A stretch of DNA of 64,000 nucleotides from JAFDYH01 sp049840875 (GTDB lineage: Bacteria > Bacteroidota > Bacteroidia > Chitinophagales > Chitinophagaceae): contig JASGJE010000004.1 of NCBI GenBank assembly GCA_049840875.1, forward strand, positions 62,001 through 126,000. Direction: 5' to 3'. A program made the position numbers and the translations under genes. A model generated the notes under the pieces. It saw nothing but the letters and a program-made list of their open reading frames with translations, was not told the origin of the DNA and ran no database searches. Within the stretch, counting starts at the first letter, position 1; each line of letters opens with the position of its first letter. This document shows positions 1 to 10,100 of this stretch, piece by piece.

Positions 1-19
1 CTCATTTAGAACCGGCATA

Positions 20-2446
20 ATGCTTGAGGTCACGCAGAGTGGCCGGTATTACTATCACATCGTACAACAACAGCATATGCTCACCAACCATTTCAAAATC
101 GCGTGGAGAAACTTTACAAGAAGCAGGTTTTCTTCTTTTATTAATGTCAGTGGCCTTGCCGTAGGGATGGCTGTTGCTATATTGATTGGACTGTGGATAG
201 CAGACGAGCTATCATTCAACAAGTATCATAAAAACTACGATCGTATTGTAAAAGTGATGGATCATCGCGGCAGGGACGGTCAGCAATTTTCAAACTATTA
301 CCTGCAGGTTCCTCTTGGTGCAGAGTTGAAATCACGGTTCGGAGACGATTTTAAATATGTAACGGTAGTACGAAAAGCAGAGGAACATGTAGTAGCCGCA
401 GGAGATAAGAAATTTACACAGCCCGGGAATTATATGGACCAGGAGGCTCCGGATATGCTGACGCTCGATATGATAGATGGAAGCCGTAAAGGGCTTTCGC
501 ATCCTAACTCAATACTATTGTCCGAAACACTATCAAAGAAGTTATTCGGAAATAGTAATGCACTCGATAAGGTTGTGCGCATAGATAATGAAACGGATGT
601 AAAAGTAACCGGCGTATATAAAGATCTGCCGGTGAACAGTGAATTCAGAACAACAGCTTTCATTCTTCCGTTTGAATTGTATGGTGCAGATAAGAACGAC
701 TGGCACAACTATAACATACTGGTGTATGCGCAACTAAACCCGAATGCAGACATCGATAAAGTATCGGCCAAAATAAAAAATATTGTTACTGAAAAAGTGG
801 GCCAGGGAAACGGAACGCATGAACTGTTTCTTCACCCGATGAGTAAATGGCATCTTTATTCCAATTTTGAAAATCATGTAGCCGTTACCAGCGATCAGTT
901 GAAGTTTATCTGGTTTTATGGTATTATAGGCGCATTCGTATTGCTGCTGGCTTGTATCAATTTTATGAACTTGAGTACTGCACGATCTGAAAAACGTGCA
1001 AAAGAGGTTGGCATCCGCAAAGCGATTGGTTCGCTTCGCAAACAATTAGTGGTCCAGTTCTATGCAGAATCTCTCCTGATAGCATTTTTTTCATTTATTG
1101 CATCTCTCTTCATTGTGCAGATTGTGTTACCCTGGTTCAATAAGGTTGCCGATAAAGACATCACTATTTTATGGAGTAACCCATTGTTCTGGCTATGCGG
1201 TATTGTATTTACATTAATAACAGGTCTTCTGGCCGGAAGTTATCCTGCCTTATATCTTTCGTCATTTAACCCTGTACGTGTGCTGAAAGGCACCTTCCGG
1301 ACAGGAAGGGCTTCTACCGCGCCGCGCAAAATTCTTGTCGTTATGCAATTCAGTATTTCCATTGCATTGATCATCGGAACTGCATTTGTATATATGCAGA
1401 TACAACATGCGAAAGATCGTACTACCGGGTATGAAAAGAATGGCCTTATTACAATGTACATGAACACACCTGACTTTGCGACGAAGTATGAAGTATTGAA
1501 AAAGGAGTTGATGAATACCGGTGCAGTGGTAAACGTGGCCCGCGCCAATTATCCGCTAACGAACACACTCGGATCAAACGGAGGTTTTTACTGGCATGAA
1601 AAAGCGCCGCCTGAGGGACAATATTTCAACACGATAAGAGTAGACCAGGCCTATGGTGAAACTGTCGGTTGGGATTTAATCCAGGGCCGCAACTTTGATA
1701 AAAACCTGGTTACAGATTCGTCATCTATTATATTGAATGAGTCTGCAGTGAAAGTAGCCGGATTGATCAATCCTGTTGGCGAACGTGTAAAATGGCAACC
1801 GGACGCCGATGAAGGAAAATATTATACAGTGATAGGTGTGGTGAAAGATATGGTAAAGGACTCGCCATTTCAAAATACAGAGCCTTCGGTTATCTTTCTG
1901 GGCAGGGGTAACTGGTTGTTTGCAAAAATGAATAGTTCAATAAGAATGCACGAAGCATTGCCGAAAATCGAAGCCGCATTTAAGCAGGTATTCTCATCCA
2001 TTCCCTTTGATTACAAATTTGCCGATGAAGAGTATGCATTGAAGTTTGCAGAGGAAGAACGTGTAAGTAACCTGTCTGCATTCTTTGCAACCTTAGCGAT
2101 CTTTATTTCATGCCTTGGATTATTTGGTCTTGCATCATTCGTTGCAGAGCAACGTATCAAAGAATTGGGCATCCGCAAAATTCTCGGCGCTTCAGCATTT
2201 TCAATCTGGCGATTGTTATCAAGAGACTTTACAATACTGGTTATGATTTCGTGTTTCATCGCCATTCCCATAGCATGGTATTTTCTAAGTAAGTGGTTAA
2301 ACAATTATGTCTATCGTATTCAATTATCGTGGTGGGTATTTGCAGCAGCGGGCGCAGGCGCTTTATTAATTGCGATAGTCGTGGTAAGTTTCCAGGCAAT
2401 CAAAGCGGCATTGGCAAATCCGGTGAAGGCGTTGCGGAGTGAGTAG
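20..2446 (+). CDS. FtsX/MacB-type ABC transporter permease, 5' end possibly outside window
   Basis: Large inner-membrane permease of the MacB/FtsX type. A first membrane helix (about residues 41-61) is followed by a periplasmic MacB-PCD-like domain and a first FtsX block with the motif EVGIRKAIGS. The second half repeats this: helix near 440-460, periplasmic domain, then a C-terminal FtsX block with ELGIRKILGAS, ending in NPVKALRSE. The frame stays open to base 2 with no stop, so the true start may lie before the window; the homologous permease start is the Met at base 77 (MLTNHFKIAW). Genes in this family normally work with a MacB-like ATPase, and none is visible here. The sequence resembles the permease half of the fusion at 19605-23243 more than that of the next gene. 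The substrate cannot be inferred. Confidence 0.85.
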   Translation: MLEVTQSGRYYYHIVQQQHMLTNHFKIAWRNFTRSRFSSFINVSGLAVGMAVAILIGLWIADELSFNKYHKNYDRIVKVMDHRGRDGQQFSNYYLQVPLGAELKSRFGDDFKYVTVVRKAEEHVVAAGDKKFTQPGNYMDQEAPDMLTLDMIDGSRKGLSHPNSILLSETLSKKLFGNSNALDKVVRIDNETDVKVTGVYKDLPVNSEFRTTAFILPFELYGADKNDWHNYNILVYAQLNPNADIDKVSAKIKNIVTEKVGQGNGTHELFLHPMSKWHLYSNFENHVAVTSDQLKFIWFYGIIGAFVLLLACINFMNLSTARSEKRAKEVGIRKAIGSLRKQLVVQFYAESLLIAFFSFIASLFIVQIVLPWFNKVADKDITILWSNPLFWLCGIVFTLITGLLAGSYPALYLSSFNPVRVLKGTFRTGRASTAPRKILVVMQFSISIALIIGTAFVYMQIQHAKDRTTGYEKNGLITMYMNTPDFATKYEVLKKELMNTGAVVNVARANYPLTNTLGSNGGFYWHEKAPPEGQYFNTIRVDQAYGETVGWDLIQGRNFDKNLVTDSSSIILNESAVKVAGLINPVGERVKWQPDADEGKYYTVIGVVKDMVKDSPFQNTEPSVIFLGRGNWLFAKMNSSIRMHEALPKIEAAFKQVFSSIPFDYKFADEEYALKFAEEERVSNLSAFFATLAIFISCLGLFGLASFVAEQRIKELGIRKILGASAFSIWRLLSRDFTILVMISCFIAIPIAWYFLSKWLNNYVYRIQLSWWVFAAAGAGALLIAIVVVSFQAIKAALANPVKALRSE

Positions 2447-2544
2447 ATATCGTGAATGGTCAATGGTCAATAAGCTATATGCAAATGGAAGTTATCGATT
2501 GAATATTTCCAGCCATCAGACCTATACAGATTTAAAAAGATCCA
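2447..2544 (+). repeat. 98-bp inter-permease spacer, conserved copy 1
   Basis: The spacer between the stop of the first permease and the TTG start of the second is 98 bases. It matches the reverse complement of 23244-23341, also exactly 98 bases between two permease genes, at 91 of 98 positions by manual alignment. The first 44 bases are identical. It contains GTGAATGGTCAATGGTCAAT-type short repeats. The conservation is better than in the adjoining coding sequence, which suggests either a shared regulatory role or recent gene conversion. Confidence 0.8.
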
Positions 2545-5500
2545 TTGAAAGAATTTACTTTCCATATCAGCCTTTACGACCTGGCTTTTCTTGCCGCCAT
2601 ATTTATTGGACTCACATTAGCGTTGCTTTTGTGGTTTACCAAAAAGATAAATAAGACTGCAAACAGGTTGCTGGCACTCGCATTGGTAACTGTAGTATTG
2701 CAGCTATGCGGAGTAGTTGGGAATGATGCCAGTTTTAACAATTACTTTCTATGCCGGTTGCTCTTTCAATTTTCACTGGCAACTGGTCCGCTTATCTTCT
2801 TTTATGTTCTAAAAATAACGCAACCTGAACATAAATTTCGTTTGAATGACCTGTTTCATTTTACTCCATTACTGGTAGCGTTGATACCACAAGTATTGAT
2901 CACTAGCGATAACGTTAAGACTGTTGTTATAGTTAATAATGTAGTGCAACTACTAAGATGTATTTCGGTAACTGTTTATCTCTATGCGTCCACCGGCCTG
3001 GTAGAACGTTATTACCGGCAATTGAAATTAATCGGGGCAGACCGGTACCGCTATGAATTTCGATGGCTCACAAACCTGCTGACCCGGTTCATTTGGTTAT
3101 GGCTGTTATGGATACCGTATGTAGCGATATGTTCGTTCGGATATCATTACCAACTTAACGGTCCGGCCTTTTATCCATTGCTTTTTCTTTTAGCAGTCAT
3201 TATTACCTGGATTGCGGCGACAGTGCATTCCCGAACAGTAGCCGAAACGGGAATAGAAAAACCTTCGTTTCTTACACCATCACTACCTGTTGAGCTTCGG
3301 CAAAAAGCAACCTGGCTGAAGCGAAGCATGTTGAGCCAGCAGTATTACAAAGACCCGGGGATTAATTTAAACTCACTCGCTCAGAAACTTGATCTGAGTC
3401 CGCATGAACTTTCGCGGATCATCAATACAGTTTTGAAAAAGAACTTCTACGACTTTATCAACGAATATCGGGTAGCTGAAATGATAAAGAAAATGCAGGA
3501 TCCTGCCAATGATCACCTTACCCTGGCAGGTATCGCAACTGATTCCGGCTTCAATTCAAAAAGCACTTTCAACCGGATTTTTAAAGAAATGACCGGTAAA
3601 AGCCCGGCAGAATATAAAAACAACCTGAAAAATGAAATCCCAACTTATAAGCTGGGACAGCAAGTGTCCCAATATCCCCATTTCACAGCGGTAATTTCGA
3701 AATATGATACCACAACAAAGTGGTACCAGCAATTAAACCGCAATTTTATGTTCAGAAACTATCTCATCGTTGCTTTCCGCAACCTGAAGCGCAATAAAAT
3801 CTTTTCTGCAATCAATGTACTGGGTTTAGCTATCGGCATCAGCGCCTCGCTGGTTATTTTCCTGATGATACGTTTCGACTATAGTTACGACAGGTTTGTG
3901 CCGGATGGCGGCAGGGTGTACAGGATCGTAAGCGATTTTGGTGAGCAGGGAAAGGAGGGCCATTCCCGTGGTACACAGGCACCATTGATCGATGCTGTCA
4001 ATAAAGAGCTAACAGGTATCGAGCTGACTGTTCCTTTTCGTTATTATAGCCCCGGTCGACAAATGACGCAATTCTCCGGGGAAAACAAACCTGTCAAATT
4101 TCCTGCGCAAAAGAAAATCATCTTTGCCGACGCCAATTACTTTAAACTGCTGCCATTTCATTGGCTGGCTGGTTCGCAGGCTACTGCCTTGCAACAGGAA
4201 GGGCAGGTGGTATTGGATGAATCGCGGGCAAAGCTCTATTTTCCCAATAAGCCTTACGAGCAGGTGATTGGCAGTTCTATCATTTATGATGATACGATAG
4301 TTGCCCGTGTAACAGGCATAGTGCAGGACCTGGATAAACAAGGCAACACCGACTTCAGCTTTAAAGAATTTATCTCCCTCGCAACAATCCTCAACAGCCA
4401 GGGATTACGTAAACAGTTTTACTGGGATAGCTGGGGCTCTACCACCAGCGATCATGAGCTTTTTGTACGACTTGCGAAAGGCGCATCACCAAAAGCGATG
4501 GATGCAAAACTACATGCACTGGCAGATAAATACCTCGGTGAGGATGAACGAAAAAACAGTTATACCTGGAACTACAGGTTGCAACCACTCAATGATGTGC
4601 ATTTCAACAAATACTATGGAGTACTGGATAATCCTGTATCGAATAAAACAATGTTGTACGGCTTGTTGGTGATTGCATTGTTTTTACTAACGCTGGCAGC
4701 TATCAACTTTATCAATCTTACCACCGCGCAGTCAACAATCAGGGCAAAAGAAATCGGTATTCGCAAAACGATGGGTGGTTCCCGCCAGCAACTGGTCCTA
4801 CAATTTTTAAGTGAAACGTTTACGATTACATTGCTCGCCAGTCTGCTATCGTTAGGATTACTACCATTGCTCATCAAAGCATTTGCAGATTATATGCCGC
4901 ATGATTTTCATTTCTCATTCTTAGATCCTGCACTGTTTATCTTCCTGGCGATATTGACATTGATAGTAAGCCTGCTGTCAGGCATTTATCCATCGCTGGT
5001 ACTATCATCCTGGAATGCAGCTGCGGTGTTGAAAAGCCAGGTGGCTGCAACATCTACCGGTACACGTAAGGCGAGAATGCGCCAAACGCTTACCGTATCG
5101 CAGTTTGTAATTGCGCAATTCTTTATCATGAGCACATTGCTGGTAGGTAAGCAGATCCATTACATGATCAATACCGACCTGGGATTCCGTAAAGATGCCG
5201 TGCTGAGTTTTTGGACGCCGGACAGAGATACGTCAATTTCCCGCCGGCAGACATTGCTCAATGAAATCAATAAACTGCCTGCCGTTGAAATCAGCAGCCT
5301 TGCCAGTGATATAGCCAACTCGGGGGGCTGGTGGACTTCCAAGATTGATTTCATCGATGGTAAAAAAGAATTGCATACGAACTCGGAAGTAAAAGCAGGC
5401 GACGATAATTACCTGAAATTGTTTCATATTCCAGTGATAGCGGGAAGGCAATTATTGTCTTCAGACACTATCCGGGAAGTAATCATCAATGAAGCGTATC

Positions 5501-6204
5501 AGCGGGAATTAGGTTTTCAGCATCCGCAGGATGCGATTGGTAAAACGCTAAACTGGGATGATAAACAAGTACCTATCGTTGGGGTGATGAAAGATTTTCA
5601 TGCACACACATTGGATAATGTCATCAAGCCGATGGTTTTTACGCATTTAGCGTCCAATAGCAAAGCCGTGGTCGTTGCGTTACAAACTTCGGCAAAGGAT
5701 AAATGGAAGGCGACGATTGACCAAATGGAAAAAGCCTTTAAGCGCTTTTATCCCGAAGCAGACTTTAGCTATAATTTCCAGGATGAAAGCATCAGGGGCT
5801 CTTACGGCAATGAGTTGAATATGGAACACCTGATGACATGGGGTGCAGGGTTGACCATCTTTATCAGCTGCCTTGGTCTGCTTGGTTTGGTGATGTACAC
5901 TACTAACCAGCGTACAAAAGAAATCGGCATACGCAAAGTATTGGGCGCTTCGGTGTCGCATATCGTATCTATATTATCGAAAGACTTTTTACTGCTGGTA
6001 GGAATTGCATTTGTAATCGCAACACCACTGGCCTGGTGGGCCATCCATCAATGGTTGAACAGCTTTGCATATCGTGCTCCTGTAAGCTGGTGGTTATTCC
6101 CGTTGAGTGGAGTTGTCATGCTGTTCATTGCATTGATAACACTTAGCTTTCAAACGATCCGCGCTGCATCGGCGAATCCCGTGAAGGCTTTGCGGACAGA
6201 GTGA
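2545..6204 (+). CDS. Membrane AraC-type regulator fused to FtsX/MacB ABC permease
   Basis: A 1219-residue in-frame fusion. Residues about 1-235 hold roughly seven hydrophobic helices, the membrane sensor typical of Bacteroidota AraC regulators. Residues about 265-375 are an AraC HTH domain (LSPHELSRIINTVLKKNF, then SGFNSKSTFNRIFKEMTGKS). After a short linker ending LNRNF, a complete permease begins at Met402 (base 3748), with two MacB-PCD/FtsX halves (EIGIRKTMGGS, EIGIRKVLGAS). The start is TTG: an in-frame TAA lies only three codons upstream, and no ATG occurs before the first helices. Topology is consistent, since both the HTH and the permease N-terminus belong in the cytoplasm. The permease could also start internally at 3748. 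Its permease half is closest to that of 23342-27016. Function is inferred: membrane-tethered sensing coupled to export or mechanotransmission. A sequencing error creating the fusion is unlikely, because three paralogs show the same arrangement. Confidence 0.85.
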   Translation: MKEFTFHISLYDLAFLAAIFIGLTLALLLWFTKKINKTANRLLALALVTVVLQLCGVVGNDASFNNYFLCRLLFQFSLATGPLIFFYVLKITQPEHKFRLNDLFHFTPLLVALIPQVLITSDNVKTVVIVNNVVQLLRCISVTVYLYASTGLVERYYRQLKLIGADRYRYEFRWLTNLLTRFIWLWLLWIPYVAICSFGYHYQLNGPAFYPLLFLLAVIITWIAATVHSRTVAETGIEKPSFLTPSLPVELRQKATWLKRSMLSQQYYKDPGINLNSLAQKLDLSPHELSRIINTVLKKNFYDFINEYRVAEMIKKMQDPANDHLTLAGIATDSGFNSKSTFNRIFKEMTGKSPAEYKNNLKNEIPTYKLGQQVSQYPHFTAVISKYDTTTKWYQQLNRNFMFRNYLIVAFRNLKRNKIFSAINVLGLAIGISASLVIFLMIRFDYSYDRFVPDGGRVYRIVSDFGEQGKEGHSRGTQAPLIDAVNKELTGIELTVPFRYYSPGRQMTQFSGENKPVKFPAQKKIIFADANYFKLLPFHWLAGSQATALQQEGQVVLDESRAKLYFPNKPYEQVIGSSIIYDDTIVARVTGIVQDLDKQGNTDFSFKEFISLATILNSQGLRKQFYWDSWGSTTSDHELFVRLAKGASPKAMDAKLHALADKYLGEDERKNSYTWNYRLQPLNDVHFNKYYGVLDNPVSNKTMLYGLLVIALFLLTLAAINFINLTTAQSTIRAKEIGIRKTMGGSRQQLVLQFLSETFTITLLASLLSLGLLPLLIKAFADYMPHDFHFSFLDPALFIFLAILTLIVSLLSGIYPSLVLSSWNAAAVLKSQVAATSTGTRKARMRQTLTVSQFVIAQFFIMSTLLVGKQIHYMINTDLGFRKDAVLSFWTPDRDTSISRRQTLLNEINKLPAVEISSLASDIANSGGWWTSKIDFIDGKKELHTNSEVKAGDDNYLKLFHIPVIAGRQLLSSDTIREVIINEAYQRELGFQHPQDAIGKTLNWDDKQVPIVGVMKDFHAHTLDNVIKPMVFTHLASNSKAVVVALQTSAKDKWKATIDQMEKAFKRFYPEADFSYNFQDESIRGSYGNELNMEHLMTWGAGLTIFISCLGLLGLVMYTTNQRTKEIGIRKVLGASVSHIVSILSKDFLLLVGIAFVIATPLAWWAIHQWLNSFAYRAPVSWWLFPLSGVVMLFIALITLSFQTIRAASANPVKALRTE

Positions 6205-6210
6205 GTTTGA

Positions 6211-6238
6211 TGTGAATGGTGAATGATCAATTGTCAAT
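6211..6238 (+). repeat. GTGAATGG/TCAATGG-type short intergenic repeat
   Basis: AT-rich intergenic sequence built from imperfect TGAATGG/TCAATGG/GCAATAAG units directly after the permease gene. Related tracts occur at about 2450-2475, 6372-6400, 10187-10215 and 23312-23341. They have no coding potential and look like a dispersed intergenic repeat family. Confidence 0.5.
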
Positions 6239-6371
6239 CAATGTCGTTTACTTAACGGTTGAGTTGAGAATGGCTTCAAAAGGTTGTCAACCTTATTTGA
6301 GCTGGTTTAATTTTAAAATATTTACTAAGGTTGACAACCTTAGTCGGTTTCGCCCTAAGTAAACGACATTG
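6239..6371 (+). mobile_element. MITE-like palindromic element, long copy
   Basis: A non-coding element of 133 bases bounded by perfect 16-base terminal inverted repeats: CAATGTCGTTTACTTA at 6239-6254 and its complement at 6356-6371. Inside are two copies of a near-palindrome, AAGGTTGTCAACCTTA (6280-6295) and AAGGTTGACAACCTTA (6327-6342). The 10 bases AATTGTCAAT lie immediately on both sides (6229-6238, 6372-6381), as expected for a target-site duplication, although the surroundings are themselves repetitive. It has no open reading frame, so it would need a transposase in trans. A shorter copy lies at 10101-10186. Confidence 0.7.
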
Positions 6372-6485
6372 AATTGTCAATGGTGAATAGGCAATAAGTA
6401 AAACATTCTCAATTAGACATTCAGTGTTGAGTAGTAGTAATAGCTGCCGCATTATGCTAGATACGGCGGGCAACACGACATGAAC

Positions 6486-8243
6486 TTATTTTCTGACACT
6501 GTAACGGACATCAGGTTGCAAGGCCTCTATTGCATTGGCAAGATATACTAACGGTGCATTCCAGTTGATGGCAATTTCATTGGAAGCATAAGAACAATCG
6601 CTATCTGAATAGGCTGTTTCCGGTTCAGTAAAATCATAATGACATTTATCCTGCATACCAGGGTTGGGGCCACCCGCAAGCAGGCCTGGTACGGGTTCTT
6701 CAACACCATCAGCAACGGAAGGCCGGTGATGTGGATGCATTGGAGATCGTATGCCCATACCAGTTATAAAGCAATACCCGGTCGCATTGCGCCCCAAAAT
6801 GTAATCCAGGTTGGTTAACGCGCCATCGATATATTTTTTATTCCTGGTAAGTAAGAAGGCATTGATGAGTGCGATACCCTGGTTGCATGCGTTTGAATTG
6901 CTACCCCAGTTAAAATCATTTCTCGACTGGCCCATAACGGTCTGAAACGCATTTTCTTTTCTGTGCGATAAAAGCTGATCTGCAAACTGCAGTAATCGTT
7001 CTTTTGCCTGCTCAATGCCCGTCTTCATTTCTGCGGGCATTGCTTGCTGATTCCGCAGTAATGTATAAAATCCCGGCATACGTACATTGTTCCATGAAGG
7101 AATTGACATCGGCTCGTTCATTCCTTTCAGCAATTGGTTATAGTATGATTTATCATTTGTAGTAACAAACAATTCCGCTGCTGCCCAAAACCATTCATCC
7201 GAAAAATTATGATCGCCGTAGCCACCTGTGCTTATTTTGATGTCGTATTGTGCGTTCATTACGCCCTGGTTGTATTCAAGCTCAGGATTTTTAACGGCCC
7301 ATTGCCATGCTGTCTTTGCAGCAAGTAAACAACTATCAGCAAGCCCGGGGAATTGTGCCGGGAACTTTTTTACAATTCGGCTGCACTGCGCCATCACAGC
7401 AGCGAAATCCAGTGTAGCAGCAGTGCCTTTTCGTACCACATATCTTGGCAATTTTGTAACACCGGGCATTACCATACCATCAAAAGCTGCGTTCGTACAT
7501 TTATTATACACTCCTCCATCATAGGGATCCTGCATGGTCATCATCCAGCGCAGGTTGTACAATGCTTCGTTTAATATGTCTGGTAACGCGTCTTTACTTT
7601 CAGGAATACTTGTATCAAGCGTATCATAATAAGCCGGAAAATCTTCATAAGCAGAAAGCAATGTGCCCATTGTTATTCCTGAATTCACGATGTATTTATT
7701 GTAATCACCGGCATCATACCAACCGCCCGGTGTCGAGATGATGGTTCCAGCCGGTCGTTCTTTACTTGCTGCAGATGGATGTACCAATACAATACTGTCA
7801 GGGTGCCCGGCCGCTCTCGCCCATTTGCCTGCGTATTTTTTATCGAGTGGTATTGACGAACGAATGAAATAATATCCTTTTAATGCAGCAACTGCTGCTG
7901 CATGATTTGCGTTGTTACTGATTGTAAATGGATACGATGCCGGAAGGCCGTCAACATTTATTGTAAAACGCCCTGTTGCATTCAATTCACTGAAATCAGC
8001 AACTTGTGTTTTAAGCGACGAATTGCCGGATTGCAGCAGCACACTTAGCTTGCCTTTAAACACTGCTTCATTCGTTGCGGCAGATACAACGGTAAAATCA
8101 TTTGCAGCGTTTTCCGTTACAAGTATTGCAATTTTGGGAGCACCAGGATAATATCCCAGTTGATTTATACGAATTGCATTTGCTGTTGTTTGAGACCATC
8201 CAACAGAAGATAAAAACAGGCAGACAATCGCAAGGCATTTCAT
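6486..8243 (-). CDS. Secreted GH9 cellulase/endo-glucanase
   Basis: 585-residue glycoside hydrolase family 9 enzyme, expected to cleave beta-1,4-glucans outside the cytoplasm. An N-terminal signal peptide (MKCLAIVCLFLSSVGWSQ) precedes an Ig-like CelD-type domain (about 20-110; RINQLGYYPGAPK). The (alpha/alpha)6 catalytic domain carries the diagnostic GGWYDAGDYNKY with DAGD at residues 177-180, the region HPHHRPS, and the catalytic acid in SNEIAINWN (Glu556). All expected catalytic elements are present and the length is normal for the CelD-type subclass. It is divergent from the glycosidase gene at 8472 across a 228-bp shared upstream region, so the two may be co-regulated for plant-polymer use. 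No T9SS sorting domain is seen at the C-terminus. Confidence 0.93.
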   Translation of the reverse strand: MKCLAIVCLFLSSVGWSQTTANAIRINQLGYYPGAPKIAILVTENAANDFTVVSAATNEAVFKGKLSVLLQSGNSSLKTQVADFSELNATGRFTINVDGLPASYPFTISNNANHAAAVAALKGYYFIRSSIPLDKKYAGKWARAAGHPDSIVLVHPSAASKERPAGTIISTPGGWYDAGDYNKYIVNSGITMGTLLSAYEDFPAYYDTLDTSIPESKDALPDILNEALYNLRWMMTMQDPYDGGVYNKCTNAAFDGMVMPGVTKLPRYVVRKGTAATLDFAAVMAQCSRIVKKFPAQFPGLADSCLLAAKTAWQWAVKNPELEYNQGVMNAQYDIKISTGGYGDHNFSDEWFWAAAELFVTTNDKSYYNQLLKGMNEPMSIPSWNNVRMPGFYTLLRNQQAMPAEMKTGIEQAKERLLQFADQLLSHRKENAFQTVMGQSRNDFNWGSNSNACNQGIALINAFLLTRNKKYIDGALTNLDYILGRNATGYCFITGMGIRSPMHPHHRPSVADGVEEPVPGLLAGGPNPGMQDKCHYDFTEPETAYSDSDCSYASNEIAINWNAPLVYLANAIEALQPDVRYSVRK

Positions 8244-8471
8244 TATAAAAATTTAGGAATAAAGATCGCACTATTGTGTTTAAACGACTCAGTAGAGTTC
8301 TTGAGTGCTGAAGCCGGGTTCGCACCCAGTACACAAGATTATCCCGAAGACACAGCATGCAACCTGGGATTTTCTGGCTGACTTGCCAGATTTAAAAGCA
8401 ACATTGAAAGGCACAGTCAAAACGACAAATCACATTATTATTGTTATTTTATTGGTTAATAACAAAACAGC

Positions 8472-10082
8472 ATGAGAATATCTATGCGCTTAATCTCATT
8501 ATCCGGAAAATATCTCTTCCCTATCGTTTTGTCTTTACTGCCCACGTTGACGCCTGCACAATCTACAGGCGATGCGGGTAACATTACCGGCGTACTGCCA
8601 GTGAATAAAGACAGTGTAATGATACCCGTTAGTGTGCATCCTGCTAATCCAAAATGTTTTTTGTTCAGGGGTAAACCGATGGTGTTTCTTACGGCTACCG
8701 AACATTATGGCTCGGTAATGAACAGACCTTTTCGCTTCGAACGTTACCTGGCGGATGCTGCGGCTAAAGGCATTGGCTACACAAGATTATTTCTCCTTTT
8801 CAGAGAATTACAAAGCGCACAAAATCCATACTCCACCTGTAAGCCGGAATCGCCGGATTATATCTCGCCTTTTTTGCGCACCGGGCCGGGCAAAGCACTG
8901 GATGGAGAATTGAAGTATGACCTTGACCAATGGAATCCCGAGTTTTTTTCCCGGCTACAGCAATTTCTTGACCTTGCTTCTCATTATGGAATTGTTGTTG
9001 AACTCACCCTTTTAAGCAATGTGTATGAACCACCGGTATGGGAGTTGAATCCATTACATGCACAAAACAATATCAATGGAATAGAAAAGATCGAATGGCC
9101 TGATTTTATTACGGCAAGGCATCCTAAATTATTTGAAGTACAGAAACGATATGTTCGCAAAATAGTGGAATTTACCAAACGATATGATAATGTGATCTAT
9201 GAAGTATGTAATGAACCGGGTGGAAACCTGCAGGGCAATAAAAGCAATGCACAACCACCGGAAGTAAACCGATGGCAGATGCAGATAGCTGATATTATCC
9301 GCGATGCTGAAAAGGATATGCCTTACAAACATCTTATAGCCGGGCAGGAAGCCTACAACGATGACCCTTCGCAACAACCCTCAGACAGTTCTTTCCGTGG
9401 TTTACAATTTGATATCGTCAACATGCATCCGTTGCCCAATGCGGCCTATCGTGGCAAGATCTACCATATGGGCGACTTTATGTCAAAGCAACTAAAGTTG
9501 CGGACATTACTGGACTATTGCCTCGCTACTTATCACGAATCCAAACCATTGAATTTTGATGAAGACAATGTGGCCAGTGCGTATAAAGATTATGAAGCAT
9601 GGACGATTGACCGTAAGCGGGCATGGGTAACTCTTTTTTCCGGCGCCCATTACGATGTTATTGATTTCAGCATTATCAACTATTCCGAAACGGGTACTGA
9701 TAGCTCACAAAAATACCTGCGTACATGGTTTAAGAATCTGTCGGCTTACATGCGTACGGTAGATATTGTGAATGGCAAACCGGTTGCCAACTGGCTAAAA
9801 GAGAAGCCTGCTGATTTATTAGAAGCGACTTTTGCAGTAACAGGGAAAGATTATAATATTTACCTGGCAGACGAACGGGAATTGACCGACAAAGATGCGG
9901 GCCACCCCATTAGCGGGACTATCCGCTTTGATCTTCCCGCAGGAGATTATGAAATCCGTTCTTATTCACCTGAGGCGGGGTTGTACTCACCAGGAATTAA
10001 AATCAGCGGAGCCAAAAATCTGCAGTATAGTATACCGGAAATGAAAGGAGATATTGTTGTGCGGATTACGAGAGAGAATTAG
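8472..10082 (+). CDS. Secreted clan-A-type glycoside hydrolase (TIM barrel)
   Basis: 536-residue predicted exported glycosidase. An N-terminal signal peptide ends near LTPAQS. A short beta segment (HPANPKCFLFRGKPMVFL) like that preceding DUF4038/GH5-like barrels is followed by a TIM barrel with a strand motif YEVCNEPGG, in which Glu248 is the likely acid/base. A candidate nucleophile lies in the later segment KPLNFDEDNVA. A small C-terminal beta domain (about 450-536) includes GTIRFDLPAGDYEIRSYSPE, typical of this group. The exact family and substrate cannot be assigned by eye. It is divergent from the GH9 gene and, with it, flanked by MITE-like elements. A second Met at residue 5 is an alternative start. 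Confidence 0.75.
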   Translation: MRISMRLISLSGKYLFPIVLSLLPTLTPAQSTGDAGNITGVLPVNKDSVMIPVSVHPANPKCFLFRGKPMVFLTATEHYGSVMNRPFRFERYLADAAAKGIGYTRLFLLFRELQSAQNPYSTCKPESPDYISPFLRTGPGKALDGELKYDLDQWNPEFFSRLQQFLDLASHYGIVVELTLLSNVYEPPVWELNPLHAQNNINGIEKIEWPDFITARHPKLFEVQKRYVRKIVEFTKRYDNVIYEVCNEPGGNLQGNKSNAQPPEVNRWQMQIADIIRDAEKDMPYKHLIAGQEAYNDDPSQQPSDSSFRGLQFDIVNMHPLPNAAYRGKIYHMGDFMSKQLKLRTLLDYCLATYHESKPLNFDEDNVASAYKDYEAWTIDRKRAWVTLFSGAHYDVIDFSIINYSETGTDSSQKYLRTWFKNLSAYMRTVDIVNGKPVANWLKEKPADLLEATFAVTGKDYNIYLADERELTDKDAGHPISGTIRFDLPAGDYEIRSYSPEAGLYSPGIKISGAKNLQYSIPEMKGDIVVRITREN

Positions 10083-10100
10083 CTATAGGCGATAAGCAAT

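Noticed and set aside
8311..8330. GGGTTCGCACCC segment resembling a tRNA T-arm
   Set aside because: No acceptor, D or anticodon arms can be folded around it; taken as chance in a divergent promoter region.
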